In this document: positions 7,475-14,610 of the stretch, in pieces
Layout: every line of letters starts with the position of its first letter
Position numbering within the stretch: position 1 is the first letter of the stretch
DNA from: Burkholderiaceae bacterium
GTDB taxonomy: Bacteria; Pseudomonadota; Gammaproteobacteria; Burkholderiales; Burkholderiaceae_C
Direction: 5' to 3'
Assembly (NCBI GenBank): GCA_017999135.1
Contig: JAGOBT010000008.1
Span: 1-21,697 of the forward strand
Length of the DNA: 21,697 bases
The notes under the pieces: model-generated
What the model was told of the DNA's origin: nothing
The model's database searches: none
Seen by the model: only the letters and a program-made list of their open reading frames with translations
Position numbers and translations under genes: made by a program

Positions 7475-9343
7475 ATGTCCGTGACTTCTCCTCAGCCAGC
7501 CTCCGCGGGTTCGGGTGCGGCGCCTGCTTCGGCGCTGCACCCGGGTGCGCAGCGTTGGCTGCAGCAGCATGGCGAGAGCGCCGGGGAGGTCTGTGCCGGT
7601 GTGGTGCTGCTGCAGCAGGAGGGCGGTGCCCAAATGGCTGCGGAGTGGCCTGCCGCGGGTGTGTTGACGCCCCCCTTGCTCAATGCCGCGCGGGCCGCCC
7701 TGAAGCGGGGCCGTCCGGTGGTGGTGGTGCCGACGGTGCGGCTGGCGGGTGTGCAATACAACCGGGTGCTGGCCCTTCCGGTGCGTGCGCCGGCGCCCCC
7801 CGCGGCCCGGGACGAGGGTTCTGGCGGCAGCGATCGGCCGGTGGTGGCTGCGGTGGCGCTGGCGATGCAGGCGCAGGACGCGGCGGCGGTCGAGCGGCTG
7901 CTGCGCGAGCTGGGCCAGGCCACCAACGACCTGCCCACCCAGCGGTACGAGGCTGCGGCCGCAGGCGCCTCCGAGCCAGGAGGAGCCGAGCGCTTGCTGC
8001 AGGACCAGGCCCTGCTGCTCGGTGGGGACGACCTGGCCGATGGTGCGCTGGCGCTGGCCACCGAACTGGCCGCCCGGCTGGGCGCTGAGCGCGTCAGCCT
8101 GGGCCTGCAGCGGCGCGAGGGCATGACGATTCTGGCGGTGTCGCACAGCGCCGAGTTGCGCCCCGAGCAGGCGCTGCTGCACCAGCTGGCCGAGGTGATG
8201 CAGGAGGCGGTGGACCAGGCCGAACGGGTGGCCTATCCCGCCCCCGCCGGCGAGCTGCCGCGCCTGTGCCTGCTGCATGCGCGGCTGCACCAGCACAGTG
8301 GCCACCACCTGGTGACGGTGCCGCTGGCCCGGCAGGGCCGGGTGGTGGGGGCCATGCTGTTCGAGTGGCTGCCCGCGCGGTCGCCGGACGCGGCCTGCCT
8401 CGCCGAATGTGAACAGGTGGCCGGGGCGGTGGCGCCGCTGCTGTGGCTGCGTCGCCGCGCGGAGCGGCCCTGGCACGACCGGCTGCTGCTCACCCTGGGG
8501 CGGCTGCCTGCGCTCCTGCGCGAGTCCGACGACCCCCGCCCGCGGCTGCTGGCCGGGGCGGTGGCGCTGGCGCTGGCGGGCGCCCTGTTCGTGCCGCTGC
8601 CGCACCATGTCAGCGCGCCGGCGCGGCTGGAGGGGGCGGTGCAGCGGGTGGTGGCCGCACCTTTCGATGGTTTTCTGCAGCGCAGCCATGTGCATCCCGG
8701 CGATGCGGTGCGCGCCGGCGCGCTGCTGGCCGAACTGGCCGACCAGGACCTGCAGCTGGAGGCGCGCAAATGGGAAAGTGCCCTCGCCCAGCATGAGAAC
8801 GGCGTGGCTGCCGCGCTGGCACGCGACGATCGCAGCCAGTTCGTCGTCAGCCGCGGCAAGGCCGACGAGGCCGGCGCCCAGCTGGACCTGGTGCGCCAGC
8901 AGCTCGGCCGCACCCGGCTGACCGCCCCGATCGATGGAGTGGTGATCCAGGGCGACCTGAGCCGCTCGCTGGGCGCGCCGGTGCAGCGCGGCGACGTGCT
9001 GCTCACGCTGGCCCCGGCGGGCCGCTACCGCCTGATCATCGAGGTGGACGAGCGCGACATCGCCGGGCTGCGGCCGGGCCAGGCCGGGCAGCTCGCCCTG
9101 GCCTCAATGCCCACCGAGCACCTGCCGCTGGTGCTGCAGCGCATCACCCCGGTGGCCACCCTGGTCGAAGGCCGCAACCGCTTCGCCGTCGAGGCCCGCC
9201 TGGAGGGTGTGGACCCGGCGGCGCTGCGGCCGGGCCTGCAGGGGGTGGCGCGCATCAAGGCGGGGACCGCATCGCTGGCCTGGATCGCCAGCCACCGCCT
9301 GATCGACTGGGCCCGCATGGCCAGCTGGGCCTGGCTGCCCTGA
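7475..9343 (+). CDS. GAF-like domain fused to membrane-anchored HlyD-type periplasmic adaptor
   Basis: 622 residues from the ATG at 7475. The first 350 residues are cytoplasmic-looking, with a GAF-like region at about 180-325 (LADGALALATELAARLGAER, then VTVPLARQGRVVGAMLFEW). A single membrane helix follows (about 356-374), then a periplasmic HlyD-type half: a split biotinyl-lipoyl domain (VVAAPFDGFL, 392-401, and APIDGVVIQGDLSRSLGAPV, 484-503), a short helical hairpin, and a beta-barrel part (VDERDIAGLRPGQAGQL). Such proteins usually span the periplasm in export complexes. It heads a compact same-strand cluster; the next gene starts 10 bp after the stop. No ribosome binding site precedes ATG 7475. 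An in-frame GTG at 7412 would add a hydrophobic leader encoded by the heptamer repeat but also has no binding site, so the start is uncertain. Confidence 0.87.
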   Translation: MSVTSPQPASAGSGAAPASALHPGAQRWLQQHGESAGEVCAGVVLLQQEGGAQMAAEWPAAGVLTPPLLNAARAALKRGRPVVVVPTVRLAGVQYNRVLALPVRAPAPPAARDEGSGGSDRPVVAAVALAMQAQDAAAVERLLRELGQATNDLPTQRYEAAAAGASEPGGAERLLQDQALLLGGDDLADGALALATELAARLGAERVSLGLQRREGMTILAVSHSAELRPEQALLHQLAEVMQEAVDQAERVAYPAPAGELPRLCLLHARLHQHSGHHLVTVPLARQGRVVGAMLFEWLPARSPDAACLAECEQVAGAVAPLLWLRRRAERPWHDRLLLTLGRLPALLRESDDPRPRLLAGAVALALAGALFVPLPHHVSAPARLEGAVQRVVAAPFDGFLQRSHVHPGDAVRAGALLAELADQDLQLEARKWESALAQHENGVAAALARDDRSQFVVSRGKADEAGAQLDLVRQQLGRTRLTAPIDGVVIQGDLSRSLGAPVQRGDVLLTLAPAGRYRLIIEVDERDIAGLRPGQAGQLALASMPTEHLPLVLQRITPVATLVEGRNRFAVEARLEGVDPAALRPGLQGVARIKAGTASLAWIASHRLIDWARMASWAWLP

Positions 9344-9353
9344 CCTCGCGCCG

Positions 9354-11537
9354 ATGAGTGCCACCCTCTACAGCGCCCAGTGGTACCGCATCGCCCGGCT
9401 GCGGCCGCGCCTGCGCGCCCAGGTGCGTGCACGCCGCCAGCACTGGCGCGGACAGCGCTGGTACCTGCTCAGCGACGAGGCCACCGGCCGCCAGCATCGC
9501 CTCAGCGAGGCGGCCTACCAGTTCATCGGCCGCTGCGACGGCCAGCGCAGCGTGCAGGAGGTCTGGAGCGCGCTGCTCGAATCCCGCCCCGACGATGCCC
9601 CCACCCAGGACGAGGTGCTGGCGCTGCTGGGGCAGTTGGACGAATCCGGCCTGCTGCAGTCCGAGCGGGCCAGCGATGCCGACGTGCTGCAGCGCCGCCG
9701 CAGCGAGCGCCTGGCGCAGCGCCGCCGCAGCCTGCTCAACCCGCTGGCGTTTCGCCTGCCGCTGGGGGACCCCTCCGCCTGGCTTCAGCGGCTGGACCCG
9801 CTGGCGCGGTGGCTGTGGCAACCTGCGCTGGCCTGGCTGTGGTTGCTGGGGGTGTTGCTGGCGGTCTGGGCGGCGGCAGCGGAATGGCCGGCACTGCGTG
9901 CCCATGCGGCGCAGCGGCTGGACAGCCCGGGCTTTCTGCTGCTGATGTGGCTGCTCTACCCGGGGATCAAAGCCCTGCATGAGCTGGGCCACGCCCTGGC
10001 ACTGCGGCGCTGGGGCGCAGAGGTGCGGGAGGTGGGCCTGGGCCTGATCCTGCTGACGCCGGCGCCCTATGTGGATGCCGGCGCGGCGGCTGCTTTTCCG
10101 CGGCGGGGCCAGCGCGTGGCCGTCAGTGCGGCGGGCATCGCGGTCGAGCTGGCGCTGGCCGCAGGGGCCCTGCTGCTGTGGCTGCACACCCAGTCCGGCT
10201 GGGTGCACGATGGTGCGCTGGCGGTGATGCTGATCGGCGTCACCTCCACGCTGTTCTTCAACGGCAACCCGCTGCTGCGCTTCGACGGCTACCACATGCT
10301 CTGTGATGCCGCCAACCTGGCCAACCTGGCGGGGCGCAGCGGGGCCTGGTGGCGGGCGCTGCTGCGGCGCCGTCTGCTCGGCGTGGCCGGTGAGCCGCCC
10401 CCGCATGCTCCCAGCGAACGCAAGTGGCTGGTCGCCTACGCCCCGCTTTCGCTGGCCTGGCGGGTCGGCCTCACGCTGGCGCTGGTGGACTGGCTGGCGG
10501 CCACCTGGATCGGTCTGGCCCTGGCCGGCCTGGTCTATGCGTTCGTAGCCCTTCTGCTGCGGCCGCTGCAGGGCTGGGCCCGAGAGGCCCTGCAGGCCGC
10601 CGAGCCCGGTGCCGCGCTGGCGCGGGTGCGTCTGCGCCTGGGCCTGGTGGGGCTGGGCGCGCTGCTGCTGCTGTGCCTGCTGCCGCTGCCGCAGCACCGG
10701 GTGGTGCCTGCGGTGGCCTGGCTGCCCGAGCAGGCCCAGCTGCGCAATGAGGTGGAAGGCTTCGTGGCCGAGCTGCCGCTGGCCAGCGGCGCCCCGGTGC
10801 GCCCGGGCGATGTGCTGCTGCGCCTGCACAACCCGCAGCTGCAGGCCGAGCGTGATCGCCTGGCGGCCCGCCTGGAGGGCCTGACCACCGAGCACTACCA
10901 GCAGCTGCTGCGCGACCCGGCTGCGGCGCTGCACCTGCAGCTGGACCTGGAACGCAGCCGTGCCGAGCTGGCCCGCACGGACGAGCGCCTGTCCCAACTG
11001 ACCCTGCGGGCCCAGGTGGCCGGCCGGCTGGAGCTGCCGCAGGCGGCCGACCTGCCGGGGCGCTGGCTGCGCCAGGGCGAGCGGCTGGGCTGGGTGCTCT
11101 CCGGCGGTGACCTGCCGCTGCGTGCCGCCCTGCCGCAGGCCGATGCGGTCCGGTTGCGCACGTTGAGTGTCCCACTGAGTGCCCCACTGGGTGCCCCACT
11201 GAGTGCCCCTCTGAGCGTGCGCCTGGCCGACGACCCCGGCCGCATCTGGCCGGCGCGCCTGACCGGTGCAGTCCCGGCGGCCACCCGTGACCTGCCCAGC
11301 GCCGTCCTGGGCGAGGCCGGCGGCGGGCCGATCCCGGTGGCGCCTGCCGCGCCCGGTGAGCCGGCGCTGCAGGCGCTGCAGCCGGTGCTGCTGCTGGACC
11401 TGACGGTGCCGGGCCTGCCGGTGCAGCGGGTGGGCACACGCGCCTGGGTGCGGCTGGAACTGGGCTGGGCGCCGCTGGCGCAGCAGCTGTACCGGCAGGC
11501 GTCACAGGTCTTCCTCCAGCATGCCGGGCGGAACTGA
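9354..11537 (+). CDS. PqqD-like domain + M50 zinc protease + HlyD-type adaptor fusion
   Basis: 727 residues. Residues about 28-105 look like a PqqD/RRE-type peptide-recognition domain (RLSEAAYQFIGRCDGQRSVQ, then QDEVLALLGQLDESGLL). Next is an M50 intramembrane metalloprotease core with the zinc motif HELGH (209-213), TPAPYVDAGAAAAFP, and the third-ligand motif NPLLRFDGY (Asp311), among several hydrophobic helices between about 155 and 445. The C-terminal part is HlyD-like: VEGFVAELPLASGAPVRPGD begins a biotinyl-lipoyl half, followed by a short helical hairpin and a barrel. The fusion would recognise a substrate, cut it in or near the membrane, and reach into the periplasm. The start is 10 bp after the previous stop; the SecA-like gene follows after 3 bp, so translation is probably coupled. 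The substrate is inferred to be the giant protein at 14611. Confidence 0.9.
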   Translation: MSATLYSAQWYRIARLRPRLRAQVRARRQHWRGQRWYLLSDEATGRQHRLSEAAYQFIGRCDGQRSVQEVWSALLESRPDDAPTQDEVLALLGQLDESGLLQSERASDADVLQRRRSERLAQRRRSLLNPLAFRLPLGDPSAWLQRLDPLARWLWQPALAWLWLLGVLLAVWAAAAEWPALRAHAAQRLDSPGFLLLMWLLYPGIKALHELGHALALRRWGAEVREVGLGLILLTPAPYVDAGAAAAFPRRGQRVAVSAAGIAVELALAAGALLLWLHTQSGWVHDGALAVMLIGVTSTLFFNGNPLLRFDGYHMLCDAANLANLAGRSGAWWRALLRRRLLGVAGEPPPHAPSERKWLVAYAPLSLAWRVGLTLALVDWLAATWIGLALAGLVYAFVALLLRPLQGWAREALQAAEPGAALARVRLRLGLVGLGALLLLCLLPLPQHRVVPAVAWLPEQAQLRNEVEGFVAELPLASGAPVRPGDVLLRLHNPQLQAERDRLAARLEGLTTEHYQQLLRDPAAALHLQLDLERSRAELARTDERLSQLTLRAQVAGRLELPQAADLPGRWLRQGERLGWVLSGGDLPLRAALPQADAVRLRTLSVPLSAPLGAPLSAPLSVRLADDPGRIWPARLTGAVPAATRDLPSAVLGEAGGGPIPVAPAAPGEPALQALQPVLLLDLTVPGLPVQRVGTRAWVRLELGWAPLAQQLYRQASQVFLQHAGRN
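11163..11218 (+). repeat. In-frame 12-bp tandem repeat in the M50-HlyD gene
   Basis: Four units close to CTGAGTGCCCCA plus a partial fifth encode LSVPLSAPLGAPLSAPLSV in the HlyD-like part. The unit keeps the frame, so copy changes would lengthen or shorten a proline-rich linker without breaking the protein. Confidence 0.8.
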
Positions 11538-11540
11538 TCC

Positions 11541-13547
11541 ATGACCTCGCGCCACACCCTGCCGCTGCCCGGGCTGGTCTGGGGCCCGCGCCCCGAGCGC
11601 CGCCAGCCGCGCAGCGCCGAGCCGGCCGAGCGTTGGCGGGCGCGCTGGCAGGCCCTGCGCGATCGCCTGGCGGCCTGGCGGCGGCGCGATGAGGCCGCCT
11701 TCCTGCAGCGACTGCACGCCTGCCGCGCCTCACTGCCCCAGGCCACCGAGCCCCGCCCGCAGATCGAACAGCCATCCGAACAGCCGTCCGAACAGCGGGC
11801 CGAACGGCTGGCCGCCCTGCGTGCCCGCCTGGCCCGCGAAGGGCTGGCCGACGCGGTGCTGCCCGCCGCGCTGGCCTGTGTGGCGCAGTGTGCGGCCGAG
11901 GTGCTGGGCCAGGATCCCTTCGACACCCAGCTGCTGGCTGCTGCCGCGGTGCTGCAGGGCCGCCTGGCCGAAATGGCCACCGGCGAAGGCAAGACCCTGG
12001 CGGTGGGCCTGGCGGCGGCGGTGGCGGCGTTGGCCGGCCTGCCGGTGCATGTGATCACCGCCAACGATTACCTGGTGGCCCGCGACGCCGCCCGCCTGCA
12101 GCCCTTCTACGCGGCCCTGGGCCTGACGGTGGGTGCCGTCTGCCAGGCCGACGAGCGCAGCCAGCGCAGCACCGCCTACCGGGCCGCCATCACCTACGTC
12201 ACCGCCAAGGAGTTGGTGTTCGACTACCTGCGCGATGGCCAGGCCCCTGCAGGCCAGCCCAGGCTGCTGCGCGGGCTGTGCATGGCCGTGATCGACGAGG
12301 CCGATGCCATCCTGCTCGACGAGGCGCGGGTGCCGCTGATCCTCTCCGAGCCGGCCGACATGGACGATGCGCTGCGCCACGCCCGCCAGGCGCTGCGCTT
12401 TGCCCGTGCGCTGCAGCCGTCGCGGCATTTCAGGTTGGGCGCGACCCCGGGGCAGGTGCGCCTGACCTCGGCCGGGCGGGCCCGGCTGGCCCGGGCCACC
12501 GCCTCGGCCGACGGCGGCAAGCGGGCGGAATATGCCAACCTGGCCCCGGTGTGGCGCAACCGCCTGCACCGCGAGCACGCGGTGTGCACGGCGCTGGCGG
12601 CGCTGCATGCCTACCAGCGCGACCGCCACTACCTGCTGCGCGAGGGGCAGGTGCTGCTGATCGATGAAACCACCGGCCGCGTGGCCGAGGGCCGTGCCTG
12701 GGGCCAGGGGCTGCAGCAGCTGGTGGAGCTGAAGGAGGGCTGCGACCCCAGCCCCGCCTTTGCGACGATTGCGCAGATCACCTACCAGCGCTTCTTTCCG
12801 CGTTACCACCGCCTGGGCGGGTTGTCCGGCACGCTGGCCGAGGCGCGCGGCGAGCTGCTCGCCGCCTACGGCCTGTCGGTGCGGCCGGTGCCGCTGCGGC
12901 GGCCGAGCCGGCGCCGCGTCGGCCCGACCCGGCTGTTTGCCCACCATGCCGAGCTCTGGGTGGCGGTGGCCCGCCGCGTGGCGCGGCTGCACCGGCGCGG
13001 CCGGCCGGTGCTGGTGGCCACCGACTCGGTGGCCGAGGCCCGGGCGCTGTCGGCCCACCTGCAGCGCGCCGGCCTGCCGCACCAGGTGCTCGATGCCCAT
13101 GGAGATGCCCAGGAGGCTGCCGCAGTGGCCGCCGCCGGCCAGCGCGGCGCCATCACCGTGGCCACCAACCTGGCCGGGCGCGGCACCGACATCGCGCTGG
13201 GCGAGGGCGTCGAGGCGCTGGGCGGCCTGCATGTGATCGCCTGTCAGCTCAACCCGGCCCGGCGCATCGACCGCCAGCTGGGAGGCCGGGCGGCACGCCA
13301 GGGCGACCCGGGTTCGGTGGAGACCTGGCTGTCGCTGGACAGCGCCCTGCTCGCGCGCAGCCTGCCAGCCTGGCTGCGGGCCTGGCTGGCGCCACGCTGC
13401 CGCCGCCTGCCCGCTGCGCTGCTGCGCGGGCTGCTGCGGGCAGCGCAGATCTTCGAAGAGCAGCGCGATCGCGAACTGCGTGCGCGCCTGCTGCGCCACG
13501 ACGAACAGATGGAACGCCGGCTCGCCTTTGCCGGCCGCAGTGAATGA
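11541..13547 (+). CDS. SecA-like ATPase, C-terminally short paralogue
   Basis: 668 residues against about 900 for housekeeping SecA. The DEAD-type motor is complete: Walker A MATGEGKT (145-152), TANDYLVARDA (173-183), YVTAKELVFDYLRD (219-232), Walker B IDEADAILLDEARVPLILS (251-269), IDETTGRVAEGRAWGQGLQQ (374-393), LSGTLAEARGELLAAYGLSV (428-447), ATNLAGRGTDIALG (541-554) and GGRAARQGDPGS (581-592) with the arginine finger. The preprotein-crosslinking region between about 270 and 365 is short. The C terminus ends just after a segment resembling the first part of the helical scaffold (AQIFEEQRDRELRARLLRHD). The helical wing, two-helix finger and Cys-rich zinc tail of SecA are absent. A ~90-residue arginine-rich N-terminal extension with a small repeat precedes the motor. 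It sits 3 bp after the M50 gene and overlaps the next gene by 4 bp. It is unlikely to be the housekeeping SecA. Confidence 0.93.
   Translation: MTSRHTLPLPGLVWGPRPERRQPRSAEPAERWRARWQALRDRLAAWRRRDEAAFLQRLHACRASLPQATEPRPQIEQPSEQPSEQRAERLAALRARLAREGLADAVLPAALACVAQCAAEVLGQDPFDTQLLAAAAVLQGRLAEMATGEGKTLAVGLAAAVAALAGLPVHVITANDYLVARDAARLQPFYAALGLTVGAVCQADERSQRSTAYRAAITYVTAKELVFDYLRDGQAPAGQPRLLRGLCMAVIDEADAILLDEARVPLILSEPADMDDALRHARQALRFARALQPSRHFRLGATPGQVRLTSAGRARLARATASADGGKRAEYANLAPVWRNRLHREHAVCTALAALHAYQRDRHYLLREGQVLLIDETTGRVAEGRAWGQGLQQLVELKEGCDPSPAFATIAQITYQRFFPRYHRLGGLSGTLAEARGELLAAYGLSVRPVPLRRPSRRRVGPTRLFAHHAELWVAVARRVARLHRRGRPVLVATDSVAEARALSAHLQRAGLPHQVLDAHGDAQEAAAVAAAGQRGAITVATNLAGRGTDIALGEGVEALGGLHVIACQLNPARRIDRQLGGRAARQGDPGSVETWLSLDSALLARSLPAWLRAWLAPRCRRLPAALLRGLLRAAQIFEEQRDRELRARLLRHDEQMERRLAFAGRSE
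11766..11795 (+). repeat. In-frame 12-bp tandem repeat in the SecA-like gene
   Basis: Two full units (GAACAGCCATCC, GAACAGCCGTCC) and a partial third encode EQPSEQPSEQ in the N-terminal extension before the motor domain. Short and in frame. Confidence 0.7.
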
Positions 13548-14476
13548 GCCCGACCATGAAGTGCCTGCCCACCTCCCCCGTTTTTCCCGTCCGCCTGCGG
13601 CGCCTGTCGCGGTCCCGGACGCTTTTGCCGCTGCTCCGGCGGACCCTGCAGATCGCGCTGGGGCTGGCCGGCGCCACGCTGGCGCTGGGGGCCGGCGCCG
13701 CTGCGCTGGGCGGCTGCCTGATCGAGCCCGAGCGCATCGCCGAGGTCGGCACCCCGGTGGCTGGTGTGATCGAGCGCGTTGAGGTCGAGCGCGGCGAGCA
13801 GGTGCGCCGCGGCCAGGTGCTGGCGGTGCTGCGTGCCGATGTCGAACGCGCCTCGCTGGGGGTGGCCAAATCCCGCGCCGAGTCCCATGCCGAGCTGGAG
13901 GCGGCGCAGGCCAACGCCGCCTTCCAGCGCGACCGCCTGCTGCGCGCCGAGGACCTGTTCCGGCAGAGCTTCATCTCCCAGCAGGCGCTCGACCAGGCCC
14001 GCACCGAGGCGCGGCTGGCCGAGCAGAAGCTGCGCCAGGCGCGCGAGCAGCGCACCATCTCCCGCCAGGAGCGCGATGTGGCCGAGGCGCAGCTGGCCCA
14101 GCGCGTGATCCGCAGCCCGATGGACGGCGTGGTGGTGGAGCGCCATGCCAGCGCCGGCGAGCGTGCCGACGACCGGCCGCTGCTGCGCATCGCCCGCATC
14201 GACCCGCTGCGCGTGCAGCTGGTGGTGCCCACAGCCCTGTACGGTCAGTTGCGACTGGGCAGCCCGGTGGCGGTGCAGCCCGAGCTGCCGGGGGCCACCC
14301 GCCTGGCCGCGCGGGTGACCGCGATCGACAAGGTGATCGACCCGGCCAGCAACACCTTCCGCGTGCAGGCCGCTCTGCCCAACCCCGACCTGGCGCTGCC
14401 CGCCGGCCTGCGCTGCAAGGCCGAGCTGGACTCGGCGGCGCCGCAGGCCCAGGCGCCGCCGCCCTCGCGCGGCTGA
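13544..14476 (+). CDS. HlyD/RND-type periplasmic adaptor (membrane fusion protein)
   Basis: 310 residues. After a basic N terminus a hydrophobic segment (about 37-57, LQIALGLAGATLALGAGAAA) acts as membrane anchor or signal. It ends in LGGC (Cys58), a possible but atypical lipobox. The periplasmic part has a split biotinyl-lipoyl domain (VGTPVAGVIERVEVERGEQV, then RSPMDGVVVERHASAGERAD), a long alpha-helical hairpin rich in Ala, Glu, Arg and Gln (about 105-190) and a beta-barrel (LRVQLVVPTALYGQLRLGSP). The fold is that of adaptors in tripartite efflux or type I secretion systems, but no inner-membrane pump is encoded beside it. The start ATG overlaps the SecA-like stop as ATGA, so translation is coupled; an in-frame ATG at 13556 is an alternative. 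Confidence 0.9.
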   Translation: MSPTMKCLPTSPVFPVRLRRLSRSRTLLPLLRRTLQIALGLAGATLALGAGAAALGGCLIEPERIAEVGTPVAGVIERVEVERGEQVRRGQVLAVLRADVERASLGVAKSRAESHAELEAAQANAAFQRDRLLRAEDLFRQSFISQQALDQARTEARLAEQKLRQAREQRTISRQERDVAEAQLAQRVIRSPMDGVVVERHASAGERADDRPLLRIARIDPLRVQLVVPTALYGQLRLGSPVAVQPELPGATRLAARVTAIDKVIDPASNTFRVQAALPNPDLALPAGLRCKAELDSAAPQAQAPPPSRG

Positions 14477-14610
14477 CCTCCGCAACTGCGCAAGCACTGC
14501 GGACCCCGCCGGCCCCCGGATCAGCCGGTGCATGGCCGGGTTGATCGGCCGATCGCAGGACCCGGCCCGGGCCAGACTCGGTGGCCCGCTGCTGCGCTTG
14601 TCCTGTCGTC
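14477..14610 (+). promoter_or_regulatory. Intergenic leader of the giant gene, with palindromes
   Basis: The 134-bp gap is the longest inside the cluster and is rich in inverted repeats: TCCGCA/TGCGGA (14479-14484 and 14498-14503), CCCGG/CCGGG (14515-14519 and 14536-14540), a perfect 12-bp palindrome GATCGGCCGATC (14543-14554) and a 10-bp palindrome GGCCCGGGCC (14564-14573). No T-run follows, so this is not a classical terminator, and I cannot identify a promoter or a clear ribosome binding site. It may adjust expression of the giant protein relative to the machinery genes, or bind a regulator. Function not shown. Confidence 0.4.

Noticed and set aside
13715..13720. LGGC at Cys58 of the HlyD adaptor as a definite lipobox
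   Set aside because: The anchor could equally be a plain N-terminal helix; the -3 to -1 residues are only a weak match, so lipidation is not claimed.
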